From: Parashewanella curva
Lineage (GTDB): Bacteria; Pseudomonadota; Gammaproteobacteria; Enterobacterales; Shewanellaceae
Direction of reading: 5' to 3'
Length of the DNA stretch: 64,000 nucleotides
Assembly (NCBI RefSeq): GCF_003675895.1
Contig: NZ_ML014771.1
Location: 1-64,000 of the forward strand
Position numbers and translations under genes: made by a program. Each line of letters opens with the position of its first letter. Position 1 is the first letter of the stretch. Shown here piece after piece: positions 55,238 to 64,000 of this stretch. Below the pieces are notes generated by a model. That model was given only the letters and a program-made list of their open reading frames with translations, was not told the origin of the DNA and ran no database searches.

Positions 55238-55498
55238 ACCGACATAAAAAGCTGTCGTTATTACATTGACTGCTGTTAATTTTTTAGGTTAAACAAGGCG
55301 GAAAATGTGGAGTGTAGTTATTAATGACAGACACAACTGTCGTTACTTCGTTTCTACACGAGCATTCGACAACGTAGTTTAAACAAACAAGAAACGCAGC
55401 CCTTCGGGTTACGTCTAAAATTTGCAAACTCTTTGTTATTCATCTTTCATTTAGCCCACTAAACTTCATTCTTCGTGCCTTGATTTTGCAAATTTTAG
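55238..55498. repeat. Intergenic repeat cluster
   Basis: The 328-bp gap 55210-55537 contains two copies of the CTGTCGTTA motif family (near 55238-55262 and 55325-55354; the latter reads CTGTCGTTACTTCGTTTC), a segment like the AAGGCGGA...GTGTAGTTATT start of the large dispersed repeat, and a perfect 14-bp inverted repeat CTAAAATTTGCAAA (55415-55428) with TTTGCAAATTTTAG (55485-55498). No gene. Confidence 0.6.
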
Positions 55499-55537
55499 GC
55501 TTTAACAAATCAAAAAATCTTTAATGGGGAACCGCCT

Positions 55538-55756
55538 CTAGTGTTCTTTTGCTTTCAACCACTTTTCACGAGACAAAATCTGAGTATTTTCTTGCCCTAT
55601 AAATTCTTGTTTCCTGAGGGTGACTTTCGCTAAAATGTCGCTCTTTTTTATATCATCAAATTGCCCCCAGTTGACAATTTCAGTGATGTGGCGATAGCAG
55701 CCCATGCATATATCATCGTCATTTAAACCGCAGCGAGCAACACAAGGTGATTGCAT
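55538..55756 (-). CDS. DUF1289 family Cys-rich protein
   Basis: A 72-residue protein with the DUF1289 motif near the N-terminus: SPCVARCGLNDDDICMGCYR, in which four cysteines could hold a metal or Fe-S cluster, then the conserved ITEIVNW. Function unknown. Its start overlaps the start region of the divergent methyltransferase gene. Confidence 0.9.
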   Translation of the reverse strand: MQSPCVARCGLNDDDICMGCYRHITEIVNWGQFDDIKKSDILAKVTLRKQEFIGQENTQILSREKWLKAKEH

Positions 55757-57033
55757 TTTTTCTTTCCTTTTTGAAAGGAATACTAATTGAAGAGCAGCAG
55801 GAAGTTAAGTTGTTTGAACAGCATTTTTTCGAAATAAATAGGTTACTAGTTAAATCTAAAGCATTATGGCAAGTGGCGAGCTTTGAATGCGATGCACTGC
55901 CATGGGAGCGAGAATTTCCTGCGCTTGCCAAGGCTGTTTGGTCATTTTCTGATGAACAAATAGAAGAATTAGATGTAGAACATCGCCTGTTGGTTGAATC
56001 ATTGCTACCTGCACTAAAGCGTGACCTTATTTCACAAGGCATTGAGTGGGAACTAAAGTATCTTTGCTTTCCGGCACTAAAACAAAGTGAAGAAACTGAG
56101 GTTAAAGAGTACCCAAGCCGATTATCAGCAGGAGTAAAAGGGCGCAAGTGGCAGCAAATAACATTATTTAGTGACTCTGTAATGAGTCAAGGCTCGTTAC
56201 AGAGCTCGTTTCTAGAGTGGTGTTCAGGTAAAGGTCACTTGGGTAGGCTACTTGCATTTAGAACCAATAGGCTGGTTACGAGCTTGGAGTGGCAATCAGA
56301 TTTAAGCCGTCAAGGTCAGTTATTGAGTGATAAATTTAAACTCCACCATCAACATATATGTGGAGATGCTTTTAAAGAGGGTGAAAGTCTACTCAAACAG
56401 AACCAACATGCCGTAGCACTTCATGCCTGCGGAGATCTACATGTAGAACTTTTGAAACAAGCTTCTGAAGTGGAAGTAAAAGCTATTACTATTGCTCCAT
56501 GTTGTTATCATCTAATAAAAGATGAAGAGTATCAAGCATTATCAAAACAAGCGAAATCATATGGCTTACAGTTATCTAAAACTGACCTACGTTTACCGCT
56601 ACAGCAAAGTGTTATTGCGAATGAGGCAAAAAATAAAATGCGACTCAAAGAAATGGCATGGCGCTTAGGTTTCGATAGCTTGCAACGACAAGTACGTCAA
56701 CGGCTTTCTTATCTTCCCATTCCGACTATAAAACAAGCGCAGCTTTCAGGAACATTTAAAGATTTTTGTTCTTGGGCGGCAGATCAAAAACAGCTTTGCT
56801 TACCAATAAACATAAATTTTGAACATTTTGAACAATTGGGAGTTCATAGGCAAAAACTGACTCGACGGATAGATTTAGTCGCTCATTTATTCAGACAGGC
56901 CATTGAGTATTGGTTATTGTTAGATCGCTGTTTATATTTGCAAGAGCAGGGTTATGAAGTGGAACTGTCTGAGTTTTGCCATTTTGATGTAACACCTAGA
57001 AACAAATTAATCCGAGCAAACGTTAGGACGTGA
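55747..57033 (+). CDS. SAM-dependent methyltransferase, CCYH type
   Basis: A protein of about 420-428 residues. The AdoMet loop is in FLEWCSGKGHLGRLL (about 158-172), followed by ALHACGDLHVELL and ITIAPCCYHLI, the layout of the Methyltransf_32 group, which includes METTL25-like proteins. The substrate is unknown. Start is uncertain: GTG 55747 overlaps the divergent gene; TTG 55771 is in frame; an AAAGGA element at about 55774 precedes ATT 55786, which would be a very rare initiation codon. Confidence 0.85.
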   Translation: MIAFFLSFLKGILIEEQQEVKLFEQHFFEINRLLVKSKALWQVASFECDALPWEREFPALAKAVWSFSDEQIEELDVEHRLLVESLLPALKRDLISQGIEWELKYLCFPALKQSEETEVKEYPSRLSAGVKGRKWQQITLFSDSVMSQGSLQSSFLEWCSGKGHLGRLLAFRTNRLVTSLEWQSDLSRQGQLLSDKFKLHHQHICGDAFKEGESLLKQNQHAVALHACGDLHVELLKQASEVEVKAITIAPCCYHLIKDEEYQALSKQAKSYGLQLSKTDLRLPLQQSVIANEAKNKMRLKEMAWRLGFDSLQRQVRQRLSYLPIPTIKQAQLSGTFKDFCSWAADQKQLCLPININFEHFEQLGVHRQKLTRRIDLVAHLFRQAIEYWLLLDRCLYLQEQGYEVELSEFCHFDVTPRNKLIRANVRT

Positions 57034-57087
57034 TGATCTTTCTTGATTGTTTTTGCAGCGATAAATTGGTTACCTTATGCAAGGCGG

Positions 57088-57315
57088 AGTTTGTGAAGTG
57101 TGGTTATTCCACATAAACAAGCGATAACGCAGCAGAAGTGACCAATTTACGCTGTCTTCGATGCTTTTGAGCACTTCCTGTTCTGTGTTGTGACCAGCTT
57201 ACTTAGATAGCTAAGCTTCACTGCTCACTCCTTGAATATAAAGTGCTCAAATAGCACAAAATTCAATCCTGAAAGTTCAACACGTCCTATGATTTTGCTC
57301 AATAAAGACAAAAAG
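57088..57315. repeat. Large dispersed repeat, copy A
   Basis: From GGAGTTTGTGAAGTGTGG through GCAGCAGAAGTGA, CAATTTACGCTGTCT, CACTTCCTGTTCTGTGTTGTGA, CTAAGCTTC and AATAGCACAAAAT to AAAGACAAAA. Most of this is repeated in the same order at 62353-62598. It takes up the bulk of the 356-bp gap 57034-57389 upstream of oleA. No coding potential. Confidence 0.75.
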
Positions 57316-57389
57316 CATGAGTTTATATTGCAACTGGACGTAATTCTTGATGAAATGTTGCGCTAGTTTTAATTGAACAAAATAATTGC

Positions 57390-58439
57390 ATGAAATACTC
57401 CCGGGTTTTTATTAATAGCCTGGCTTACGAATTGGCTCCAGTTGTTGTTTCGAGTAACGAATTGGAATCTCGGTTAGCCCCTTTATATCAAAAATTTCGC
57501 ATTCCGATCGGTCAGTTAACTGCATTAACAGGTATTGCTGAGCGTCGCTGGTGGCCAAAGAATCACCGTTTATCTGATGGTGCAATTTCGGCTGCTCATA
57601 AAGCTATTGATGAAACTGGAATCAATGTGAGTGATCTTGGTGCTGTTGTTTACACAGGTGTATGCCGTGATCAACATGAGCCTGCAACGGCTTGCCGTAT
57701 TGCAGCCAACATTGGTGTATCTCAAGATACGGCAGTCTACGATATCAGTAACGCATGTTTGGGTGTGTTATCGGGCATTTTAGACATCGCGAATCGTATC
57801 GAGCTCGGACAAATTAAAGCGGGTATGGTGGTGTCGTGTGAGTCTGCTAGAGATATTGTTGATTCAACCATAGATCAAATGCTGAATGAGCCAACCATGC
57901 AAAACTTTGCGCAATCTTTGGCAACCTTAACGGGAGGCTCTGGTGCGATTGCGGTGATTTTAACTAACGGCAGCTTGCCTTTAAAAAATGAACGTCAACA
58001 TCAATTGTTGGGCGCTTCGCATTTGTCTGCACCTGAACATCACCAATTATGCCAATGGGGATTACAGGAAAAAGGGCAGCACTTGTATCGTGAGTTTATG
58101 AAAACTGATGCTGTAGCACTGTTAAAAGAAGGCGTAGAATTGGCGAAGCACACTTGGGAGCATTTCTTAACCCAGCGTGATTGGCTGGTTGAGCAAGTTG
58201 ATAAGGTGATATGTCACCAAGTTGGTGCATCTAATCGTAAGCAAGTATTAAGTGCGCTTAACATACCATCTGAAAAAGAATTTCCGACGTATCAAAAACT
58301 TGGAAACATGGGTACTGTCTCATTGCCTGTATCTGCTGCTTTGGCACATGAGCAAGGCTTTTTGAAAAAAGGCGATCAGGTAAGCTTTTTAGGTATTGGC
58401 AGTGGCTTAAACTGCATGATGCTTGGCTTAAAGTGGTAA
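57390..58439 (+). CDS. oleA: OleA, head-to-head acyl-CoA condensing enzyme
   Basis: A 349-residue thiolase-fold protein related to KAS III. The nucleophile Cys123 is in SNACLGVLSG; the His/Asn region reads VICHQVGASNRK and GNMGTVSLP. OleA condenses two fatty acyl-CoA chains to a beta-keto acid, the first step of long-chain olefin synthesis; in Shewanella the final product is a C31 polyene. It heads oleABCD and its stop lies 8 bp before oleB's ATG. Confidence 0.95.
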   Translation: MKYSRVFINSLAYELAPVVVSSNELESRLAPLYQKFRIPIGQLTALTGIAERRWWPKNHRLSDGAISAAHKAIDETGINVSDLGAVVYTGVCRDQHEPATACRIAANIGVSQDTAVYDISNACLGVLSGILDIANRIELGQIKAGMVVSCESARDIVDSTIDQMLNEPTMQNFAQSLATLTGGSGAIAVILTNGSLPLKNERQHQLLGASHLSAPEHHQLCQWGLQEKGQHLYREFMKTDAVALLKEGVELAKHTWEHFLTQRDWLVEQVDKVICHQVGASNRKQVLSALNIPSEKEFPTYQKLGNMGTVSLPVSAALAHEQGFLKKGDQVSFLGIGSGLNCMMLGLKW

Positions 58440-58447
58440 GGAATAAA

Positions 58448-59356
58448 ATGCTAGAACAATTACTGCCATTTAAAGGGCATTATTTTGAGCGAAACGGCTT
58501 AAAGCAGCACTATCTAAACCAAGGTGAAGGTGAGCCAGTGGTTATGGTTCATGGCAACCCTAGTTGGTGTTATTACTATCGAAATCTTGTTTCTGAGCTG
58601 CAAAAAACACATCAGTGTATTGTGCCCGATCATATCGGTTGTGGGTTATCCGATAAGCCAAACGATACCGACTACGACTATACCTTAAGTCAACGTATTG
58701 ATGATCTTGAAGCGCTGCTTGATCACTTGGACGTTAAAGAAGACATTACTTTAGTGCTACACGATTGGGGCGGAATGATAGGTATGGGCTATGCGGCTCG
58801 TTATCCAGAACGCATCAAGCGCATTGTGCTGCTAAACACTGCAGCGTTTCACCTTCCTAAAAGTAAAATGTTTCCAATTCCACTGTGGATTTGTCGAAAT
58901 ACCTTATTAGGAACCTTATTGGTTAGAGGTTTTAATGCATTTTCGAGTATTGCCTCTTATGTGGGCGTGAAGCGTAAGCCTATGCCTAAAGCGGTACGTG
59001 AAGCTTATGTTGCCCCTTTTAATAACTGGGATAACCGTATTTCGACTTTGCGATTCGTACAGGATATTCCACTTTCGCCTTCGGATCGTAATTATGATTT
59101 TGTTTCTGAAATTTCAGCCAGTCTAAGTCATTTCTCACATTTACCGATACTGGTGTGTTGGGGACATAAAGATTTTGTTTTCGATAAACACTTTTTGAAG
59201 CAATGGAAGCAACATTTCCCAAGTGCTGTTTACCATGAGTTTCACGATTGTGGACACTATATTCTTGAAGATGCCAGCGATGAAGCCATAGGTCATATTT
59301 CGCAATTTATGAAAACCACTGAGCCATCAGCTGCCAATGAATCGGAAGCGGCTTAA
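58448..59356 (+). CDS. oleB: OleB, beta-lactone decarboxylase (alpha/beta hydrolase)
   Basis: A 302-residue alpha/beta hydrolase like haloalkane dehalogenases. HGNPSW (35-40) forms the oxyanion loop, Asp106 in LHDWGGM is the nucleophile, and the catalytic His is in DCGHYILED. OleB decarboxylates the beta-lactone made by OleC to the olefin. ATG 58448 follows a TAAGGA element; an in-frame GTG at 58433 overlaps oleA and is less likely. Confidence 0.94.
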   Translation: MLEQLLPFKGHYFERNGLKQHYLNQGEGEPVVMVHGNPSWCYYYRNLVSELQKTHQCIVPDHIGCGLSDKPNDTDYDYTLSQRIDDLEALLDHLDVKEDITLVLHDWGGMIGMGYAARYPERIKRIVLLNTAAFHLPKSKMFPIPLWICRNTLLGTLLVRGFNAFSSIASYVGVKRKPMPKAVREAYVAPFNNWDNRISTLRFVQDIPLSPSDRNYDFVSEISASLSHFSHLPILVCWGHKDFVFDKHFLKQWKQHFPSAVYHEFHDCGHYILEDASDEAIGHISQFMKTTEPSAANESEAA

Positions 59357-59359
59357 GCC

Positions 59360-61027
59360 ATGAACTTATGCCGACATCTCAAACTGGCTGCCGTCGAGCA
59401 GCCTGATGCTCTAGCAGTAGCGGTTCAGCAATACCGTAAAGGTAAGTACCACTACCAAGAGCTGAGCTTTTCTCAACTTCATCAAAAAAGCGATCAGATT
59501 GCCAATGCCTTAACCGAGTTTGGTATTACTCGAGGCATGAAAGCGGTGTTGATGGTAACACCAAGCTTAGAGTTCTTTCAGCTTACCTTTGCCTTGTTTA
59601 AAGCCGGTGTTATTCCGGTAATCGTTGACCCAGGTATGGGACTAAAAAACCTTAAGCAATGCTTTGCAGAGGCTGAGCCTGATGTATTTATTGGCATCGA
59701 AAAAGCGCATATCGCTCGTAAACTCTTGGGTTGGGCGAAGGGAACGGTTAAGCACTCTATTAATGTTGATATTCCAATCGCCAATCCAAAACTATCTGGG
59801 TTGAAATCACTGCTGACTTCAAGCTCAAACTTATCGACTATTCTGGCTAAACAGCAATCTAAATACACTTTTGAAAGGGCTGAGTTAGATGCCGATGAAA
59901 TGTGCGCGATTTTGTTTACAAGTGGCAGCACAGGCGTACCAAAAGGTGTTGTCTATAGTCATAAAATGTTTGAAGCGCAAATTCAGGCATTAAAAAACGA
60001 CTATGGCATCGAATATGGTGAGAAAGATCTAGCAACGTTTCCTTTGTTCTCACTATTTGGTCCAGCATTGGGGATGGCGTCTATTGTGCCCGATATAGAT
60101 GCTAGTAAACCAATTACTGCGGAACCAAAGCATTTATTTAAAGCTGTTGAGGATTACCAGTGCACTAATATGTTTGCGAATCCTGCTTTAGTTAACAAGC
60201 TGGGTGCAGCTGGTGAAACCCTGAGTCAAAAACTACCATCAGTAAAGCGAGTGATTTCAGCTGGGGCGCCAGTCACAATTGAAGCAATTCAACGTTTTAG
60301 TAAAATGCTAAATGATGGTATTCCTGTACTTAACTCTTATGGTGCAACTGAGTCATTACCAATTTCAATGCTAGCAAGTGATGAATTATTTGAAACGCAA
60401 GAGCAAACAAATAATGGGGCTGGTATCTGTGTTGGTCGCCCAATTTCAGGAATGCAGATCAAAATTATTGATATTACTGAGCAAGACATTAATGAATTAG
60501 CTCAAGCTAATGAACTCGGTGTTGAACATATTGGTGAAATCATAGTTACTGCAGATGTAGTGAGCCAAAGCTACTATCGAAGACAAGCGGCTACTCAAGC
60601 TTCAAAAATTAAAGATGGTGATAAGATCTGGCATCGAATGGGAGATTTGGGCTACCTAGATGCTGATGGGAAACTTTGGATGTGCGGTCGTAAAGCGCAT
60701 AGAGTCGATACTGAAAGTAAACGTTATTATTCCATTCCCTGTGAAAGAATATTCAATACTCACCCAAGTGTGGAGCGGTCAGCACTGGTTGGTGTGAAAG
60801 TTCAAGGTAAAGTTACTCCTCTTGTCTGTCTTGAATTAAAAGAAGAGCAGGGTTGTCACAACAGTAAACTCATTTATGCAGAGTTAACGAAACTAGCTGA
60901 ACAACATTCACAAACTCAAGGGATTATGGATTTCTTACCTCACCCTGATTTTCCTGTAGATGTAAGACACAACGCTAAGATTTTCCGAGAGAAGTTGGCT
61001 GTTTGGGCGCAGAAGAAGGTTGGTTAA
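59360..61027 (+). CDS. oleC: OleC, beta-lactone synthetase
   Basis: A 555-residue AMP-forming acyl-adenylate family enzyme. The P-loop [14 protein letters not shown] lies near residue 190, the second motif [10 protein letters not shown] near 325, and the ATP-site Asp in [14 protein letters not shown] near 430. OleC converts beta-hydroxy acid to beta-lactone using ATP. It begins 3 bp after oleB, so the two are coupled. Confidence 0.94.
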   Translation: MNLCRHLKLAAVEQPDALAVAVQQYRKGKYHYQELSFSQLHQKSDQIANALTEFGITRGMKAVLMVTPSLEFFQLTFALFKAGVIPVIVDPGMGLKNLKQCFAEAEPDVFIGIEKAHIARKLLGWAKGTVKHSINVDIPIANPKLSGLKSLLTSSSNLSTILAKQQSKYTFERAELDADEMCAILFTSGSTGVPKGVVYSHKMFEAQIQALKNDYGIEYGEKDLATFPLFSLFGPALGMASIVPDIDASKPITAEPKHLFKAVEDYQCTNMFANPALVNKLGAAGETLSQKLPSVKRVISAGAPVTIEAIQRFSKMLNDGIPVLNSYGATESLPISMLASDELFETQEQTNNGAGICVGRPISGMQIKIIDITEQDINELAQANELGVEHIGEIIVTADVVSQSYYRRQAATQASKIKDGDKIWHRMGDLGYLDADGKLWMCGRKAHRVDTESKRYYSIPCERIFNTHPSVERSALVGVKVQGKVTPLVCLELKEEQGCHNSKLIYAELTKLAEQHSQTQGIMDFLPHPDFPVDVRHNAKIFREKLAVWAQKKVG

Positions 61028-61062
61028 TTGTATACAATTTCGAAATTTTTAACGTTTCGTAA

Positions 61063-61157
61063 GGAGTAATAGTGTGAGCGTCAACAGAAGCGCACATCCA
61101 TGTGCTGACGACCGTGACGTCCTGTCACGGACGGTTTCCTTATCACACTATTACTCC
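61063..61157. repeat. 95-bp three-stem structured repeat, copy 2
   Basis: Outer stem GGAGTAATAGTGTGA with TCACACTATTACTCC (15 bp, perfect), small hairpin GCAC-ATCCAT-GTGC and the 7-bp hairpin CCGTGAC-GTCCT-GTCACGG at 61112-61130. It lies between oleC and oleD. Compared with copy 1 (48859-48953), length and central hairpin are identical, while outer and first inner stems differ with compensating changes. Confidence 0.8.
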
Positions 61158-61217
61158 CTTCTAGGTCTACTGACTAATCTAGCAATAAACAGTTTGATTA
61201 ATTTACCTATTATTAAT

Positions 61218-61252
61218 GCCATTTCTGCGAAAACAGGAATCTAGTGTCTTTA
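61218..61252. repeat. REP half-element
   Basis: GCCATTTCTGCGAAAACAGG followed by AATCTAGTGTCTTT is a degenerate relative of the REP halves at 8641 and 48999. As in the mmsA-ivdC gap, it follows the 95-bp repeat by about 50-60 bp. Confidence 0.5.
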
Positions 61253-61320
61253 GAAAAAGGATGTGAGATTTCTTAATTCGCGTGGATGGCAATAAAATAA
61301 AACCGAACAGAAAGACAATA

Positions 61321-62361
61321 ATGAATACACTCCATGAAATTGAGCAACAAGCGCTTGAAAAATTAGCATCAAAGGTGAGTCATGTTTTTGTGACTGGTGC
61401 TGGTGGCTTTTTAGGGTTTGCAATATGTCAGCGTTTGATTGCAGCTGGTATTAAAGTGACGGGATTTGCTCGCGGTAACTATCCAAAACTAGAACAGCTT
61501 GGCGTCACCATGGTACAAGGAGATTTAGCTGAGCCACAAACAGTAGCCAAAGCAATGCAAGGATGTGATTTTGTCTTTCATGTTGCATCAAAAGCGGGGG
61601 TTTGGGGGAGTAAGGAAAGCTACTTTAATCCCAATGTAAAAGGTGCCGAAAACGTAATTAAAGCTAGTAAGTCAAACGGTATCAAATACATAGTCTACAC
61701 AAGCACACCTAGTGTGACCTTTGATGGTCACGATGAAAAAGGCATAAATGAATCTACCCCTTATGCTTCGCAATTTATGAATTATTATGGCTTGTCTAAA
61801 TCGATTGCCGAGCAAGCCGTTTTAAGTGCCAATGATGCAAATCTAAAAACAGTGGCAATTCGACCACACCTGATTTGGGGGCCAAATGATCCTCATTTAG
61901 TACCTAGAGTTATTGAACGTGGCAGAGCTGGACGTTTAAAGTTGGTAGGGAAACAAGATAAGCTAGTAGATACTATATACATCGATAATGCCGCTTATAG
62001 CCACATTCTTGCTGCAATTGCGTTAACGGAAGAAGATTCTAAATGTGCGGGTAGAGCATATTTTGTTAGCAATGACGAGCCCGTAACTATGGCAAGTATG
62101 CTTAATCAAATTTTAGCTTGTGTGCAATTACCACCTATAACCAAACGTGTTCCTGTTGCAGTAGCTTATTCTGTTGGCGTTGTTTTAGAGTTAATATATA
62201 AATTGCTTAACAAGCAAGATGAACCGATCATGACTCGTTTCGTGGCAAAGCAATTGTCATGTTCTCACTACTATGATATTAGTGCTGCAAAGGAAGATTT
62301 TGGTTATCAACCCATTATTTCAATTACTGAGGGCATGGAAAGACTAAAACAGAGTTTGTGA
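61321..62361 (+). CDS. oleD: OleD, NADPH-dependent 2-alkyl-3-ketoacid reductase
   Basis: A 346-residue extended SDR of the 3-beta-HSD type. Rossmann motif GAGGFLGFA lies near residue 22-30, YTSTPSVTFDG holds the catalytic Ser/Thr and YYGLSKS the Tyr-x3-Lys. OleD reduces OleA's keto acid to the hydroxy acid used by OleC. ATG 61321 is preferred by family start; a GTG at 61282 is in frame. It is set apart from oleC by 290 bp of repeats, and its stop codon lies in a dispersed repeat. Confidence 0.93.
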   Translation: MNTLHEIEQQALEKLASKVSHVFVTGAGGFLGFAICQRLIAAGIKVTGFARGNYPKLEQLGVTMVQGDLAEPQTVAKAMQGCDFVFHVASKAGVWGSKESYFNPNVKGAENVIKASKSNGIKYIVYTSTPSVTFDGHDEKGINESTPYASQFMNYYGLSKSIAEQAVLSANDANLKTVAIRPHLIWGPNDPHLVPRVIERGRAGRLKLVGKQDKLVDTIYIDNAAYSHILAAIALTEEDSKCAGRAYFVSNDEPVTMASMLNQILACVQLPPITKRVPVAVAYSVGVVLELIYKLLNKQDEPIMTRFVAKQLSCSHYYDISAAKEDFGYQPIISITEGMERLKQSL

Positions 62362-62598
62362 AGTGTGGCTGGACCGACATACAAAACTGTCGTTACTTCG
62401 TTTTCCATATAAACAAACGATAATGCAGCAGAAGTGATCCAATTTACGCTGTCTCAGAACTTCCTGTTCTGTGTTGTGAACGGCTAATTTAGATGACTAA
62501 GCTTCGTTGCTCTCGCCTTGAACAGAAAAGTATTTGAATAGCACAAAATTTAGTTCTGTATGATAAACACATCCTAATTTTCATTGATAAAGGCAAAA
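62353..62598. repeat. Large dispersed repeat, copy B
   Basis: Starts at GAGTTTGTGAAGTGTGG (containing the oleD TGA) and follows copy A (57088-57315) to GGCAAAA. Relative to copy A it carries an extra segment of about 30 bp with a CGACA-TACAAAA-CTGTCG hairpin at 62374-62390. This extra segment is itself found at 19.6 kb (inverted) and 55.3 kb. Confidence 0.75.
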
Positions 62599-63033
62599 TG
62601 ACACAAAATTATTATTTAGTATTAAATGGTATTTAAATTAGGGAAAGTATGTTGGTAGCGTAACATCATGATAAATAGGATTTTGGTGACTAGATAAGTC
62701 CTCATGATAATCTGCATGGTGTTAGTAAACTAATGAAACGTTTCCTATCCGTAAATTCAATTAGATGTCGCATACGACAGAGTCATGTTTATCAGGCTAG
62801 TCATAATATGGAAGCAGCTATAACCTAACTGAATCCTATCAATCAGTTTCCTATTTACCTTATAATTTTTTAATTGACGAACAGGTTGTTCAGTGAACTG
62901 AAAGCTTAAAGGCCTCGTTAACAGCAATTTTAAGCGTAAATTCACTCCCGCCTGAGTGTAAGTCAAACTTTTTAAATATTACAGCAGTAACAATGCCTGC
63001 TGTAGCAGGTTAAATCTGAAAAAATTTTATTGT
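62599..63033. other. Intergenic region, no convincing gene
   Basis: AT-rich DNA between the dispersed repeat and the minus-strand toxin-like gene. A 69-codon minus-strand frame at 62757-62966 has no recognisable protein character. Confidence 0.45.
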
Positions 63034-63759
63034 TCAAGACCAGTTCCAATAAATTACATCTTTAATAGTATCGTCGAAGAGGGTCATACTTTGCTTCGAA
63101 ACTTGGTCAATTTTTAATTTTTCATATTCCGAAAGGTGCTCACAACATTGATGAAAGTCAGAAAAAAATGCATCATAACTTTTTGTTCTGCCATCACTAC
63201 AGTTTTGCTTTGTCACTCTCCAATATCCAAGAATGTCTTTCGGCGGCACTTCATCAGAATCAATTTCTAATGCTGATATGATATGGCTACTAATAAATCC
63301 AGTGCTTTTTATATTACCCAGTTCTTTAATTGTCTCATACAGTGGAATTGCTCTTACCGCTCTAAATACATAAACATTTGTTGACTTATTCCAGATAGGG
63401 AATAGCGTAGCAACAGCTGCATCTTGACTTGCACATACCGCTGTTTGAGGTATGGACTCAAGATATAACTGAGATCCAAAAGGCGAATGGAATACATCTT
63501 TAAGCTTCAAAGCGAAGGAGTTAGTTGGTGAAAACTGTCTAATTTTAAAACCATAATCAACAATGACGTCCTTATCACGACCGTCTCCTCTATAGGCAAG
63601 TCCGCAATCCCTAACTGCACATTCTTTAGCTGTGTATTGATTGTTTTCATAGCTCCAAGATTCGAACTGTGGAGCACTCGAAAAAAGTTTTAATAGAAAA
63701 GACATCAATATCTCACTTTCTTCAGTGTGCGTAATAATTAAAGTCGCTAAGCTAAACAC
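63034..63759 (-). CDS. Putative ADP-ribosyltransferase, cholera/pertussis A-subunit type
   Basis: A 241-residue protein (ATG 63759; ATG 63705 also possible). Residues 56-71 read YRGDGRDKDVIVDYGF, matching the Tyr-Arg-x-Asp-x-Arg start of pertussis S1 and cholera/LT A chains (Arg57, Asp59, Arg61). CASQDA (109-114) falls where their STS motif lies, YVFRAVRA (130-137) resembles YIYEVRA, and SALEIDSDEVPPKDILGYWRV resembles the stretch with the catalytic Glu, with Glu165 the best candidate. The ExE/QxE spacing is not kept exactly. No secretion signal or B-subunit gene is visible. NAD-dependent toxin or effector is a good inference, activity unproven. Confidence 0.6.
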   Translation of the reverse strand: MFSLATLIITHTEESEILMSFLLKLFSSAPQFESWSYENNQYTAKECAVRDCGLAYRGDGRDKDVIVDYGFKIRQFSPTNSFALKLKDVFHSPFGSQLYLESIPQTAVCASQDAAVATLFPIWNKSTNVYVFRAVRAIPLYETIKELGNIKSTGFISSHIISALEIDSDEVPPKDILGYWRVTKQNCSDGRTKSYDAFFSDFHQCCEHLSEYEKLKIDQVSKQSMTLFDDTIKDVIYWNWS

Positions 63760-63843
63760 GCTTCATAATAATGATATCAAACTTACTATTTCTAAAAGTT
63801 TAGGCAGTGTTAACCTAGGTGTATTCAAAATATATAGTTGAGC

Positions 63844-64000
63844 TTAATTTGTTTGGGCTCTCTCGCCTCGTCTTTTAAGTTTCTCTGTTTTAATTCTAAG
63901 CACTTCTCTTTTGAAATCAATAGCTAAAGGTGGAAGCTGATCGTCAGGCGTTGAGAGAAGCTGATCATAATTACTGCTCATAATGTTCGAAGCTGCAAGA
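63844..64000 (-). CDS. C-terminal end of an unrecognised gene
   Basis: A minus-strand open frame enters from the right edge and ends at TAA 63844-63846. The visible 51 codons read LAASNIMSSNYDQLLSTPDD and then a basic helical tail (REVLRIKTEKLKRRGERAQ). The N-terminus lies outside the window, although an internal ATG could in principle start a 45-residue protein. No family can be assigned from this part. Confidence 0.55.
   Translation of the reverse strand, partial: LAASNIMSSNYDQLLSTPDDQLPPLAIDFKREVLRIKTEKLKRRGERAQTN

Noticed and set aside
62757-62966. 69-codon minus-strand frame between oleD and the toxin-like gene
   Set aside because: Short, no Shine-Dalgarno element and no motif; chance open frame in AT-rich DNA.

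Overview
The window comes from a gammaproteobacterium, most likely Shewanellaceae (Shewanella or the related Parashewanella). The reasons are the oleABCD long-chain olefin cluster, the ivd-type valine degradation genes, the pyrD-zapC and letAB-msrC-proQ-prc gene orders, the 1,610-residue NAD-dependent glutamate dehydrogenase, moderately low G+C, and many families of short intergenic repeats. I see no tRNA, rRNA, CRISPR array or complete insertion sequence. The assignment rests on protein resemblance recalled from memory, not on a search.

The left third (1-19.5 kb) is accessory DNA. It opens with an unrecognised gene cut by the window edge. A P4-type tyrosine integrase broken by a frameshift and a nonsense codon follows, then a MntA/HepT toxin-antitoxin pair and two orphan genes. 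Next comes a compact co-directional defence-type run (6.1-18.8 kb): a type IB restriction-modification set (hsdR, hsdM, hsdS), an unrecognised 317-residue protein, two small paralogues of which the second is frameshifted at an A8 tract, a small SAM methyltransferase, a 973-residue PLD-nuclease/SF2-helicase/S24-like fusion, a UPF0158 protein and a PIN/NYN-like nuclease. After hsdM, gaps are mostly 5-55 bp. The run ends in a gene whose 3' end runs into a MITE-like repeat.

The middle (20-45.7 kb) is core genome. It holds the LetAB (YebST) lipid-transport genes with LetA split in two, yebG under a perfect SOS box, msrC, proQ, prc, pepN, an aspartokinase-homoserine dehydrogenase, gdhB, pyrD, zapC, a POT peptide transporter, an exported M28 peptidase, and several small genes.

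From 45.9 to 53.9 kb lies a branched-chain amino-acid (valine) catabolic cluster: thiolase, mmsA, acyl-CoA dehydrogenase, enoyl-CoA hydratase, hydroxyisobutyryl-CoA hydrolase, mmsB and an SDR. It has a LiuR-like palindrome in front, a strong terminator after the first gene and a repeat cluster after the second. From 57.4 to 62.4 kb lies oleABCD, which condenses fatty acyl chains head-to-head into long-chain olefins. The right end carries a gene with the sequence hallmarks of a cholera/pertussis-type ADP-ribosyltransferase, and the tail of another unrecognised gene.

The most unusual observations are: (i) the helicase fusion ending in a UmuD/LexA-like domain whose catalytic lysine position is arginine, inside an operon with several unrecognised genes; (ii) two 95-bp copies of a three-stem repeat whose stems differ in sequence but stay paired; (iii) the ADP-ribosyltransferase-like gene.
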